The notes beneath the pieces are model-generated. The model was not told where the DNA came from. It saw only the letters and a program-made list of their open reading frames with translations, and did not search any database. From an uncultured Roseibium sp. (GTDB taxonomy: Bacteria > Pseudomonadota > Alphaproteobacteria > Rhizobiales > Stappiaceae), in assembly GCF_947494555.1 (NCBI RefSeq), contig NZ_CANLVF010000008.1, forward strand, positions 110,537 to 174,536: 64,000 bases of DNA, read 5' to 3'. This document shows positions 21,133-30,424 of the stretch, one piece after another (the first letter of the stretch is position 1; each line of letters begins with the position of its first letter). The translations under genes were made by a program, and so were the position numbers.

Positions 21133-21573
21133 CTAAACGGCCTGTCCGTTCTCTGTGACAGGTCCTAGGCATTCCAATATATGAGTCCAACCTCCCTTAT
21201 GATTGTCGCGGCTTTCCTCAGACGGAAACTTAACATGCGTGAGCGTAAGCTGCGTGCCACCGTCAACTTCCTCAAAATCAAGAGTAACGATGCTGTCCGG
21301 CTCTGAGAACGGGCTTTCCCAGGTGAATGCAAGACGCGAGTGGCGGGAGATTTCCTTATACGTTCCTGCATGGGGTATTTGCTGATCCCCTGCCTGCATG
21401 ACGATTTCGAAGCGGCCCCCGACAGTTGGATCAGCGGTCGCTTTTGGAACGGTCATGCCTGGTCCCGGTGTCATGAACTTTGAGAGCGTTTCAGGATCAA
21501 GCCAGGCTTCGAAGACACGTTCCGCCGGTGCAGCAAAAACACGCGAAACAACAACACTCAGATCATTCATCAT
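21133..21573 (-). CDS. SRPBCC (AHSA1/START-like) domain protein
   Basis: VFAAPAERVFEAWLDPETLSKFM; overlaps upstream ArsR gene; internal Met start. Confidence 0.85.
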   Translation of the reverse strand: MMNDLSVVVSRVFAAPAERVFEAWLDPETLSKFMTPGPGMTVPKATADPTVGGRFEIVMQAGDQQIPHAGTYKEISRHSRLAFTWESPFSEPDSIVTLDFEEVDGGTQLTLTHVKFPSEESRDNHKGGWTHILECLGPVTENGQAV

Positions 21574-21910
21574 CCGGCTCCGTTTCAAGTAACTCGTCCA
21601 GCGCGTCGAGGCGTTGCGCCCAGATGGATCTGAGGTCCTGGAACCAGCGATCGATCTCTCGGACCGGCCCCATGTCCGGTTCGATCAGGTGCTCGCGCCA
21701 TTCGGTTCGTCTGCGCACAAGGCCGGCTGCTTCCAGAACCTTGATATGCTTCGACACGGCGTTGAGGCTGACGTCGAAGTGCCTTGCGAGATCTGTGACC
21801 CTTGTCGGACCATGCTGGACAAGGAGTGTCAGCAGTTCCCGACGGCGCGGATCGCTCATCGCCTTCAAAATGGCGGTGAGTTTCTGGTCATCAGGCACTC
21901 GTTCAACCAT
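21563..21910 (-). CDS. ArsR family HTH regulator
   Basis: ILKAMSDPRRRELLTLLVQHGPTRVTDLARHFDVSLNAVSKHIKVLEAAGLV. Confidence 0.92.
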   Translation of the reverse strand: MVERVPDDQKLTAILKAMSDPRRRELLTLLVQHGPTRVTDLARHFDVSLNAVSKHIKVLEAAGLVRRRTEWREHLIEPDMGPVREIDRWFQDLRSIWAQRLDALDELLETEPDDE

Positions 21911-21970
21911 TTAGTTGAATTACTCCAGTTCAAAACATTAGTCAACCAATTAGTTGAACGAATGAACCGA

Positions 21971-22363
21971 TCAAGACCCCGGTGGCTGCATCGTGAGCTG
22001 CTCCACGTCCTCGACATAGACAAGCGCCCTGCCTTGGCAGATGCGGATTCCACTGGCGGTTTCGCAGATGGTTTCAAGGTCGACCAGGTGCTTGTCGGGC
22101 CTCAAACGCGTTACGGTGACGGATGCCGTCAGTTCTTCTTCCACAGGGGCCGGAGCCAGAAAATCGAGGCTTTGCTTGAGATAGTTCGTACCAGGGCCGG
22201 GAAGCCTGACCCCGAGCAAATACGAAAAGAGACCTCCGACAAGCGGCCCCGGCACGCTTGCAGGCACAGCGGCATGATCAGCAGACAAGGCGGCGAAGGC
22301 ACGCATGTCCTCGCTGGTAAAGGTTCTCCGGAGTAGAGCTTGCTGCCCAAGACTGAAAATCAT
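21971..22363 (-). CDS. MaoC-like hotdog protein lacking the canonical hydratase motif
   Basis: Hotdog-like sequence; ATGA overlap with upstream maoC; LSADHAAVPASVPGPLVGGLFSYLL replaces the GDxNPxHxD region. Confidence 0.7.
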   Translation of the reverse strand: MIFSLGQQALLRRTFTSEDMRAFAALSADHAAVPASVPGPLVGGLFSYLLGVRLPGPGTNYLKQSLDFLAPAPVEEELTASVTVTRLRPDKHLVDLETICETASGIRICQGRALVYVEDVEQLTMQPPGS

Positions 22364-22749
22364 GCCGCACCTTTGAATGTGCATGCCCCTGAAAGGGTGA
22401 CCACACCATCGGCGCTTCGGCGTATTTCGATCTCGACCTGATCGGGCATGTCGGGATTCTCCAAAAAGGAAATCGTCAATTCTTCGTCTGCATAGGACGG
22501 ATTGGGAAACATCAGCGTTTGCAGTTCGTGGTCGCGCTCCGGGTAAAGTGCCTGCAAATGTCCGTAAACCCGCGTGTAGAGAAGCATTCCATGCGACACG
22601 GTTCTTCCGAACCGGGTACGGGCGGAAAAATCCGGATCGACATGTATCGGATTGTCATCGCCCGAAAGCCTGGCGAATGCATCGAAGTCAGCCTGTCTCG
22701 GCGTCCAGGTAAAGGTGGTACAAGACGGCTTTTCGGCGGAATGGCTCAT
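22360..22749 (-). CDS. MaoC family dehydratase
   Basis: LSGDDNPIHVDPDFSARTRFGRTVSHGML hydratase-2 motif. Confidence 0.9.
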   Translation of the reverse strand: MSHSAEKPSCTTFTWTPRQADFDAFARLSGDDNPIHVDPDFSARTRFGRTVSHGMLLYTRVYGHLQALYPERDHELQTLMFPNPSYADEELTISFLENPDMPDQVEIEIRRSADGVVTLSGACTFKGAA

Positions 22750-22752
22750 GGC

Positions 22753-24309
22753 TTACGCATCCTCCGCAACCGGTTGCGACGAAAAACTGTCTTTGAGAAT
22801 GTTCTTGCGCACTTTGCCTGCAGCGGTTCGGGGCAGATCCTCTACCACTTCGAAGCGTTTGGGGATCTTGTAGGGCGCCAGATGCCGCCTGCACCAGGCG
22901 GGCAGGTCTGCCGTATCAAGCTTCGCACCTGGCCTCAGGATCAGGTAACCGGCACCGACCTCGCCCCATTTTTCGTCGGGCACACCGATAACCACGGCTT
23001 CCAGAATGGCCGGATGGCTGACCAGAACCTTTTCGACCTCGGCTGGATAGACATTTTCACCACCGGAAATGTACATGTCCTTGATCCGGTCAACGATGAA
23101 GTAGTAGCCGTCCTCGTCCCGCCGCGCGACATCGCCGGACTTCAGCCACCCATCCTCTGTGAAAGCAGCTCCCGTTGCATCCGGGTTGTCCATGTAGCCG
23201 GGCGTGATGTTCGGCCCCCTGAACTGGACCTCCCCTTCGCCGGGGCCTTCGACCACTTCGCCGTCCGCATCGACAAGCCTTACATCGGTCAGAATTTGTG
23301 CCTTGCCCACCGAGCCGATCTTCCGGTCCGCATGGTCCCTGTCCATCAGAAATACCGTCGGTCCCGTTTCGGTCATGCCCATACCGTTGCAGATGGTCAC
23401 GCCGCGTTTTCGGAAGTCGGTTAGGAGGTGCTTTGGAACAGGTGCGCCGCCGCATCCCAGCGAACGAACCCTGGAAAAGTCCGCTTTGCGGATCTTGGAA
23501 GAAAGCGCCATTGCCTGGTAAATCGCCGGCACGCCGAAAAATGCGGTGACATCGCCTGCGTCAATCAAATCAAGCACATGATCTGGATCGAAACTGCGCA
23601 AAACGGTGGACGCTCCACCATTTAGGAAAATCGGCAATGTCGGCAGATTAATACCGGCCGTGTGAAAGAGGGGCAGGAAATTGACGCCCTTTTCTCCGAC
23701 ACTCAGCCCGGTCGCCTGGCAATAGTTCGTCATGTTGGCATAGGCCATCCCGGCAGTCTGAATGACGGCCTTTGGCAACCCGGTGGTTCCTGACGTAAAC
23801 AAGAGATACCACGGTGCATTTGCCTTGATGCGGCCGCAGCCGATGGCCGCCGGACTTGATTGCGCAAGCAGCGGACCAAGCGCGCTGTCTCCGTTCGGTG
23901 CAGCGCCGATGGGTAACACCTCGACATCGCATTCCCGCGCAAGCTCAGCCGCGGTTTCCGCACTCTCTTCGTCGGCAAAAAGCAATTGCGCGGCCGACGC
24001 TGCAAGTATGGGCTTCAATTCGGCAACAGGCTGACGCCAGTTGAGCGGAATGAGCAAGATCCCGGTCTTTTGCGCGGCAAACAAAAGCACGAAAAAGTCG
24101 GGATGATTGCGGCAAAGAACCCCAACACGGTCGCCTTTCTTGAGCCCGCGGCCAAGAAGCAGGTTTCCAAGGCGGCTTGCCCGGCTGTTCACCTCACAGA
24201 ACGTATAGGCCAATCCGCTTTCGTGGTCAGTGAAGGCCAGTCTCTCGGGCGTTAGTTCCGCCCGCTTTGCCGCCATGTCGGTCAAAAACTCCATGTGTCC
24301 TCCCAACAC
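22753..24309 (-). CDS. Acyl-CoA synthetase / AMP-dependent ligase
   Basis: YLLFTSGTTGLPKAV, MTETGPTV, SGDVARRDEDGYYFIVDRIKDMYISGGENVYPAEVE. Confidence 0.95.
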   Translation of the reverse strand: MLGGHMEFLTDMAAKRAELTPERLAFTDHESGLAYTFCEVNSRASRLGNLLLGRGLKKGDRVGVLCRNHPDFFVLLFAAQKTGILLIPLNWRQPVAELKPILAASAAQLLFADEESAETAAELARECDVEVLPIGAAPNGDSALGPLLAQSSPAAIGCGRIKANAPWYLLFTSGTTGLPKAVIQTAGMAYANMTNYCQATGLSVGEKGVNFLPLFHTAGINLPTLPIFLNGGASTVLRSFDPDHVLDLIDAGDVTAFFGVPAIYQAMALSSKIRKADFSRVRSLGCGGAPVPKHLLTDFRKRGVTICNGMGMTETGPTVFLMDRDHADRKIGSVGKAQILTDVRLVDADGEVVEGPGEGEVQFRGPNITPGYMDNPDATGAAFTEDGWLKSGDVARRDEDGYYFIVDRIKDMYISGGENVYPAEVEKVLVSHPAILEAVVIGVPDEKWGEVGAGYLILRPGAKLDTADLPAWCRRHLAPYKIPKRFEVVEDLPRTAAGKVRKNILKDSFSSQPVAEDA

Positions 24310-24343
24310 CTGGTGTTCAAATTGGGTTCCCGTTTCAGGCGCT

Positions 24344-25120
24344 CTAGCTGGTAAAAGCCTTCAGGCCGGCAATGGTTTCGGGCCGGGCAACGAGTTCGAG
24401 AAACTGTTCTTTTTCGTTTCCAAGACGCTTGCGCACCGCTTCAAGACGCAGTTCATCCCAAACGTTCCGCCGGGTTGCCAGATGGCTTTGCAGGTGCTGA
24501 GAACCGAGGACCGCAATCCAATCTCCAACGTCAGCCTCAAGCCGGGCCGGTTTGCAAACCCGCGACACCAGTCCAAGAGCCAGGGCTTCGTCAGCAAAAA
24601 CCCTTTCGTTCAGATACTGGACCTGAAGCGATCTGGCCGCTCCAATGCGATCGCTCAAGAGCGCGGTCCAGCCGCCATCGGGTCCGAAGCCTACTTCCGA
24701 GTAGTAGGGTTGGATGAAGGCGTCTTCGGACATGGCAACCATATCGGCCGCAAAAATCAGTCCGGCGGATCCACCGGTGACCGGCCCGTTGACGGCTGCC
24801 AAAACAGGCGCTGGGAACGTCAGAAGATCAAGGATCGCTTCGTGGAGGAGACCGACGAGACGATCCGAATAGGCCAGAAGCTCCTGGTGACGACAACCGT
24901 GTTCCAGAAATCCCAGCAAGTCTCCGCCCGTTGAAAAGCTGGTGCCCTTGGCGCAGATAACGAGAGCTACAGGCTTTGCTTGCGCTGCCGCCAAGATTGC
25001 GGCCCTCAGGTCAAGAAGCAGATCGGGAACCAGCGCATTATGGCGATGAGGACGGTTCATCCGAACCCAGACAGCACCGTCCCGCTCTTCCGTTTCGACA
25101 AATCCAGGTGCCGGTTTCAC
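24344..25120 (-). CDS. Enoyl-CoA hydratase/isomerase family protein
   Basis: MNRPHRHNAL, FSTGGDLLGFLEHG, AAVNGPVTGGSAGLIFAADMVAMSEDAFIQPYYSEVG. Confidence 0.92.
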   Translation of the reverse strand: MKPAPGFVETEERDGAVWVRMNRPHRHNALVPDLLLDLRAAILAAAQAKPVALVICAKGTSFSTGGDLLGFLEHGCRHQELLAYSDRLVGLLHEAILDLLTFPAPVLAAVNGPVTGGSAGLIFAADMVAMSEDAFIQPYYSEVGFGPDGGWTALLSDRIGAARSLQVQYLNERVFADEALALGLVSRVCKPARLEADVGDWIAVLGSQHLQSHLATRRNVWDELRLEAVRKRLGNEKEQFLELVARPETIAGLKAFTS

Positions 25121-25743
25121 GGCTTGATACCATTTGCGATCAGGTCGTAGGCGCTTTCGACAAGCTCGGATATTGGCGTTTTGGTCTCAAAGACGACCAA
25201 CTGCTCGCCAAGCGCGCGCGCAATTCCCATCAGGGCCCATGCGCGGGTGTCCGGGTCGCCTGCCGATATCTGTCCGGAGGCGGCCGCATCAACGAGACCC
25301 GGGCGGTAGCCGTCGGCAAACGCCTCATAGTATTCGCGGTAAGCCCGCGGATCGACAAAGAGCGCCTCCTGAACGATCCGGTAAAGGTCAGGGTGCGCCT
25401 GCACGAACTCCAGAAACGCTCTCAGGCCTTCCTTTTCGGCCGAAAGCCTGTCCTCTATGTCCTGTGTCGCCTCGGAAATCGTGTGACGAACCAGGCGCCC
25501 CATTTCCAGAACAAGCTCGGAAAAAACCTCTTCCTTGGTCTTGAAATAGATGTAAAACGTGCCTTGGGCGACACCGGCCTCGCTGGTTATGTGGCCGATG
25601 GAGGCATCATTGTAACCCCGGGCGCCGATTACACGTTCCGCGGCTGAAAGAATCGCCTTTCTCGTCGCCTCGCCCCTGGCGGTTTTCGGCTGATTGAAAG
25701 GCGTCTTGAGCGGCACATCCAAGGTGCTGGCCGGTCTGTTCAC
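25117..25743 (-). CDS. TetR family regulator (probable GTG start)
   Basis: TRKAILSAAERVIGARGYNDASIGHITSEAGVAQGTFYIYFKTKEEVF; GGAG Shine-Dalgarno 7 nt from GTG 25743; the ORF-track ATG at 25770 falls inside a palindrome. Confidence 0.85.
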   Translation of the reverse strand: MNRPASTLDVPLKTPFNQPKTARGEATRKAILSAAERVIGARGYNDASIGHITSEAGVAQGTFYIYFKTKEEVFSELVLEMGRLVRHTISEATQDIEDRLSAEKEGLRAFLEFVQAHPDLYRIVQEALFVDPRAYREYYEAFADGYRPGLVDAAASGQISAGDPDTRAWALMGIARALGEQLVVFETKTPISELVESAYDLIANGIKP

Positions 25744-25766
25744 GTCGACACTCCAAAAACTATGAA

Positions 25767-25786
25767 ACATGAATCAGTATTCATGT
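25767..25786. promoter_or_regulatory. Putative TetR operator, copy 1
   Basis: ACATGAAT-CAGT-ATTCATGT, perfect 8-bp inverted repeat with 4-bp spacer. Confidence 0.7.
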
Positions 25787-25925
25787 TTGTCGATTGAAAG
25801 CAATAGACTTATATAAGCGGTTGAAAATCAAAGAGATTGTGACCCAATTTGGAAGAACCGGGTTTTTAGAGAAGCAATCTTGCAGGTTGCGACAGCTCTA
25901 TGACTTTTGGACGCATCACGTGTGT

Positions 25926-25939
25926 TTGACCTTGATCAA
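25926..25939. promoter_or_regulatory. FNR/FixK-like box upstream of hemA
   Basis: TTGAC-CTTG-ATCAA, one mismatch to TTGAT-N4-ATCAA. Confidence 0.55.
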
Positions 25940-26100
25940 GGCGAGTTGTCTATTTATGCAGTTTTGAATAACTTAAAGGTACCTGATAATTACCTTCAGA
26001 AGGTTGGGACCTGAAGCACACCGCCGCGGCGCGATAAGTCGGCGGGAGATTGACGAGAGGCGCTGGTCGGAAGAAACCAGCGATAAAGAGGACCGGTATC

Positions 26101-27318
26101 ATGGACGTGAACGCGTATCTTGAAGAGCGCTTGGGCAAACTTCATGACAATGGCAACTACCGTGTCTTCGCTGATCTTGAGCGTCAATCAGGAAATTTCC
26201 CCCGGGCAACGCGCTATCGCGAAGACGGCTCACAGCAGGACGTCACCGTCTGGTGCTCCAACGACTATCTTGGCATGGGCCAGCACGAAAAGGTCGTTGG
26301 CGCGATGCAGGACGTTATCGCCAAATGCGGCGCGGGCGCCGGTGGAACACGTAATATTTCCGGTACCAACCACTATCACGTCCTCCTGGAACGCGAATTG
26401 GCCGATCTGCATGCCAAGGAAGCGGCTCTGATCTTCACATCCGGTTATGTCTCCAACTGGGCCGCACTGGGCACGCTGGCGTCCCAGGTGCCGGGCATGA
26501 TCGTTTACTCTGACAGCCTCAATCATGCGTCCATGATCGAGGGCATCCGTCACGCCCGCTGCGAGAAGCGGATCTTCAAGCACAATGATTATAAGGATCT
26601 CGAGCGGCAGATGGCCGCCGACGATCCGGACGCACCGAAAATGGTCGCCTTCGAGAGCGTTTACTCCATGGACGGAGACATCGCCCCGATCAAGGAGATC
26701 TGCGACGTCGCGGACAAGTTCGGCGCTCTGACATATCTCGATGAAGTGCACGCCGTTGGCATGTATGGCGCACGCGGTGGCGGTGTTGCCGAACGCGAAG
26801 GCCTGATGGACCGGCTGACAATCATCGAAGGCACGCTTGGCAAGGCGTTCGGTGTCATGGGCGGTTACATCACCGGCAGCAAGACAGTCGTGGATTTCAT
26901 CCGGTCCTTTGCGTCCGGCTTTATCTTCACCACGGCACTGCCCCCGGCACTTGCTGCAGGCGCAACCGAGTCCATCAAGCACCTGAAGAAAAGCCCTTTC
27001 GAGCGCAAGGCACATAAGGACCGGGTCGCTCAGGTTCGCGCAGCGCTGGACAAGCGCGGCATTCCGCACATGGAAAACCCGAGCCATATCGTACCGGTCA
27101 TGGTCGGCGACGCGAAGAAGTGCAAGTGGATCTCCGACATCCTGCTTGAAACCTATGGCATCTACGTTCAGCCGATCAATTACCCGACGGTGCCGGTCGG
27201 CACGGAACGCCTGCGTTTCACGCCGACACCTCTTCATACGGCGGCCGACATCGAGCATCTTGCTGATTCAATCAACGATCTCTGGTCGCAATGCGCGCTT
27301 GCCCGCGCCGTGGCCTGA
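26101..27318 (+). CDS. hemA: 5-aminolevulinate synthase
   Basis: [86 protein letters not shown]; start at ATG 26101 after AGAGGA. Confidence 0.97.
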   Translation: MDVNAYLEERLGKLHDNGNYRVFADLERQSGNFPRATRYREDGSQQDVTVWCSNDYLGMGQHEKVVGAMQDVIAKCGAGAGGTRNISGTNHYHVLLERELADLHAKEAALIFTSGYVSNWAALGTLASQVPGMIVYSDSLNHASMIEGIRHARCEKRIFKHNDYKDLERQMAADDPDAPKMVAFESVYSMDGDIAPIKEICDVADKFGALTYLDEVHAVGMYGARGGGVAEREGLMDRLTIIEGTLGKAFGVMGGYITGSKTVVDFIRSFASGFIFTTALPPALAAGATESIKHLKKSPFERKAHKDRVAQVRAALDKRGIPHMENPSHIVPVMVGDAKKCKWISDILLETYGIYVQPINYPTVPVGTERLRFTPTPLHTAADIEHLADSINDLWSQCALARAVA

Positions 27319-27352
27319 TCCGTTCCTTCTCCTCCCGGAAGGTAGACCCTCC

Positions 27353-27379
27353 ACCCGCCCTTAACGGGCGGGTTTTTTT
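27353..27379 (+). terminator. Rho-independent terminator of hemA
   Basis: ACCCGCCC-TTAAC-GGGCGGGT followed by TTTTTTT. Confidence 0.9.
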
Positions 27380-27582
27380 GTGCCTGTTTTTAAGTTCGCA
27401 TCGCGTCCGCCATATCAACCTCGTGCAAACAGGCGACACCACCCGTCCCGGCATTTTTGCATCGGCTTAATTCCTGTTTGCAGCACGCAAAGGCGATAAG
27501 CTGGCTGGCCATGCTTGTCACAAGAATTCGGGTCACCACATCCAAAAGACTAGAGCGCTATTGAATGACACGCAGCCGATTG

Positions 27583-27782
27583 ATGGAACCAATTCAGCTC
27601 GTATCCAAGGCGCGGAGCACAGCGCGATATGGTTTATCGTGCAAACTCCGCAACGCAGGAGATGGGTTGAATTGGTCCACCGAAGGCCCGATTTTCGGGT
27701 CCGCTGGACTTCGTTGCGCTCTGCTCGTGGTCACCCGAACCACCGCGCAGAGCGCGTCTCGCCAGCAAACACGAAAATCGGG
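27583..27782. other. Strongly structured intergenic region (two long inverted repeats)
   Basis: GGAACCAATTCA...TGAATTGGTCC pairing plus 27687-27782 CCCGATTTTCGGGTCCGCTGG...CCAGCAAACACGAAAATCGGG (18/21 complementary). Confidence 0.5.
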
Positions 27783-27817
27783 ACAAGAGGCTCCGTATCA
27801 TTCAAAAGGGCTCTGAT

Positions 27818-28024
27818 ATGCGCACCAATCTAATTAAGCTTGAATCGATTGCCGGTGGCCAGGTTTGGGTCAACCCTGCATTCATTGCTTCCATTGAGGA
27901 CTATCAGAAATACGCCACGATAAGGATGGCCGCACCGGAGCACGAAGGCAGCGGTGTTGCTTACAGCGTCAACGAAAAAGCGCACGCGATCGTCGCAGCG
28001 ATTGAAGCTGCGGAACATGACTAA
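27818..28024 (+). CDS. Small hypothetical protein (68 aa)
   Basis: ORF-track ORF; VWVNPAFIASIEDYQKYATIRM; no strong RBS evidence. Confidence 0.4.
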   Translation: MRTNLIKLESIAGGQVWVNPAFIASIEDYQKYATIRMAAPEHEGSGVAYSVNEKAHAIVAAIEAAEHD

Positions 28025-28200
28025 GGTTGCGTCGATCTAGACTTGATCTGCATCTTCATTGCGCGAATTCCTTGATTGAAAATCCAAACAGTTCATGATG
28101 GCGAACAACTGTCGCTCTTACTTGTTTTGTCGCGCGACACTGCCTTTTCCCGTGACTGCCCTAACTTTCAATGAAGTGTCAGTCGAGCGGAGCAAAATTG

Positions 28201-28938
28201 ATGAGAATTGCCTTTGTAGCTGTATTCACCTGGTTCCTGTTGCTGGCATCCCCCTCTCTCGCCGAAGAACTCGACCTTGAACTCGTCCTCCTCGCCGACG
28301 CGACCGGATCGATCGACGATGCTGAAATCCGGTTTCAGCGGGCCGGGTATGCCGAGGCGATCACGGATCCGTCAGTCCTGAGCGCGATTGCAAGCAACGC
28401 CTACGGCAAGATCGTCGTGACCTATGTCGAGTGGGCGGACATGTTTTCCCAGGACGTGGTGGTCGACTGGACGGTGATCGACGGCAAGGCCTCTGCCGAG
28501 GAGTTTGCCGGCAAACTGATGGAAACGCCACGACTGGCCTACGGACGTAATGCCATCGGCGCCGCGCTTTTGAAAGGCAAGGAACTCATCGATAAAAATG
28601 CTTACACCGGCCTGCGCCGCGTGATTGATCTGTCGGCGGACAGCGCCAACAACTGGAACGGCCCTCCGATCCGCGAGGCGCGCGACACCGTGGTTTCCGC
28701 CGGTATTGTCATCAACGGCCTTGCAGTCTTATGCAGACACTGTTCCGGTCGTCCGGTCTCCTATGATCTGGAGCAAAGATTTTACGACGAGATCATCGGC
28801 GGCCCGGCGGCTTTCGTTGTCACTGCGGACAGCGCCGAAACCTTCGCAGAAGCCGTACGCAAAAAGCTTATTCTGGAGATCGCAGCACAGCCGGAAGACG
28901 CGGAAAAGATTCTGACACGGCTCGCCCAGGCCGAGTAA
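28201..28938 (+). CDS. DUF1194 (vWA-like) secreted protein
   Basis: Signal peptide; LDLELVLLADATGSIDDAEIRFQRAGYAEAITDPSVLSAI. Confidence 0.85.
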   Translation: MRIAFVAVFTWFLLLASPSLAEELDLELVLLADATGSIDDAEIRFQRAGYAEAITDPSVLSAIASNAYGKIVVTYVEWADMFSQDVVVDWTVIDGKASAEEFAGKLMETPRLAYGRNAIGAALLKGKELIDKNAYTGLRRVIDLSADSANNWNGPPIREARDTVVSAGIVINGLAVLCRHCSGRPVSYDLEQRFYDEIIGGPAAFVVTADSAETFAEAVRKKLILEIAAQPEDAEKILTRLAQAE

Positions 28939-29100
28939 CGGGATCCGACAAGGTTTATCCAACGATAAAACCGGCACTGATCACAATTTTAACCTCGGGT
29001 CACTTCACGATTGCCACACAGGACTGTCATCTGCTTATGATTTGAATCAGGGAGCTGCCGCCTGCACTTATTCGCCGTGGGCTTCGGGAGAGAGAACGTA

Positions 29101-30348
29101 ATGGCCACCGGTCTTTTGATGCTGGCGATGTTTACGGTCTGCTACACGTTGCTGGCGAAGACGCTGTCAAATGGCATTCTGACCGCTCCAATCCTGTTTA
29201 TAGGCTTCGGCTACCTGATGTCGCAGACCGGGCTGATGCCTTTTGCCGAAGCAGAGCACCTTCTGCATATCGTTGCCGAGCTTGCGCTGATCATCCTCTT
29301 GTTTCTGGACGCCGCGCAGATCAACCTGAAGGCCCTGCGCGAGCGGCACCAGTGGCCGCTCAGGATGTTGCTTATCGGCTTGCCGCTCGCCGTCCTGATC
29401 GGCACCGCCGCCGCAGCGCCTTTCCTGACGACATACCCGCTCATTGTCGCAGCGCTGGTCGCGGCACTGCTCGCACCGACCGATGCCGCGCTCGGCCAGG
29501 CCGTCGTGACCAACAAAGCCGTCCCCGAACGTGTTCGTCGCGCGCTCACGCTGGAGAGCGGCCTTAACGATGGCCTTGCGCTTCCGGTCATCCTGCTCTT
29601 CGCCAGTTTAACCGCTGAAATGATGCACCAGGATACCACCAATTGGGTCCTGTTCGGCGCCAAACAGCTGATCTTCGGACCGCTGGTCGGCGGCATCATG
29701 GGATTTGTCGGCGGTTACCTTTTCCTCGCCGCCAAGCGCCGCAAGATGACATCGGTTACGATCGAGGGCATCGGTGCCATCGCAATGGCAGGAGCTGCCT
29801 ATCTCGCCGCCGGCATGGTGGATGGCAATGGCTTTATCTCCGCGTTCGTTGCCGGTCTGTGTTTTGGCAACGTTATCAAGGGCCAGTGCGCGTTCATCTA
29901 CGAGTTCACTGAAAACGAGGGACAAATGCTCGCATGGGGCGCCTTCTTTCTCATCGGGCTGGCGCTTTTGCCTGAGGCGATTGCGCATCTCGACGCCGGC
30001 ATGCTGACGATCATCCTCGTCAGCTTGTTCATCGTGAGGCCCCTTGCCGTCTGGCTGTCGCTTGCGGGAACAGATGCAGCGCCGCTCACGAAACTCTTTT
30101 TCGGCTGGTTCGGGCCACGCGGGCTCGCCACCGCATTGTTTGCACTTCTGGTCGTCGATCAAATCGATCACGAGATCGGCGCATATCTGTTGAACCTTGC
30201 CGTCAACGCCGTCTGGATCAGCGCCGTCCTGCACGGTGTCACCGCAGTGCCTTTAGCGAAGTGGTATGGTGCCCGTATGTCCGACAATGAAGGAGCCGCC
30301 GAAATGGCCGCCGTCCCGCCCATGCGGCCGGACAGCCCGGCCGAGTGA
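29101..30348 (+). CDS. Cation:proton antiporter (CPA1-like)
   Basis: Polytopic; LLAPTDAALGQAVVTNKAVPERVRRALTLESGLNDGLALP; FFGWFGPRGLATALFALL. Confidence 0.9.
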   Translation: MATGLLMLAMFTVCYTLLAKTLSNGILTAPILFIGFGYLMSQTGLMPFAEAEHLLHIVAELALIILLFLDAAQINLKALRERHQWPLRMLLIGLPLAVLIGTAAAAPFLTTYPLIVAALVAALLAPTDAALGQAVVTNKAVPERVRRALTLESGLNDGLALPVILLFASLTAEMMHQDTTNWVLFGAKQLIFGPLVGGIMGFVGGYLFLAAKRRKMTSVTIEGIGAIAMAGAAYLAAGMVDGNGFISAFVAGLCFGNVIKGQCAFIYEFTENEGQMLAWGAFFLIGLALLPEAIAHLDAGMLTIILVSLFIVRPLAVWLSLAGTDAAPLTKLFFGWFGPRGLATALFALLVVDQIDHEIGAYLLNLAVNAVWISAVLHGVTAVPLAKWYGARMSDNEGAAEMAAVPPMRPDSPAE

Positions 30349-30383
30349 CAGTCAGCCCGTCACGCCATCAGGAATTCAGCCAA

Positions 30384-30407
30384 GATTTTGCATAAAGATG
30401 CGAAATC
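30384..30407. promoter_or_regulatory. 24-bp near-perfect palindrome immediately upstream of the Rieske-fusion cluster
   Basis: GATTTTGCAT-AAAG-ATGCGAAATC (9/10 arm match), 17 nt before ATG 30425. Confidence 0.6.
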
Positions 30408-30424
30408 ACTAGCCGGGGGAAGAA

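Noticed and set aside
26230-27258. 342-aa minus-strand ORF opposite hemA
   Set aside because: Mirror-frame artefact of high-GC coding sequence.
27561-27833. Two short plus-strand ORFs (90 and 83 aa) over the inverted-repeat region
   Set aside because: They overlap each other in different frames and fall within the palindromic region; structure explains the sequence better than coding.
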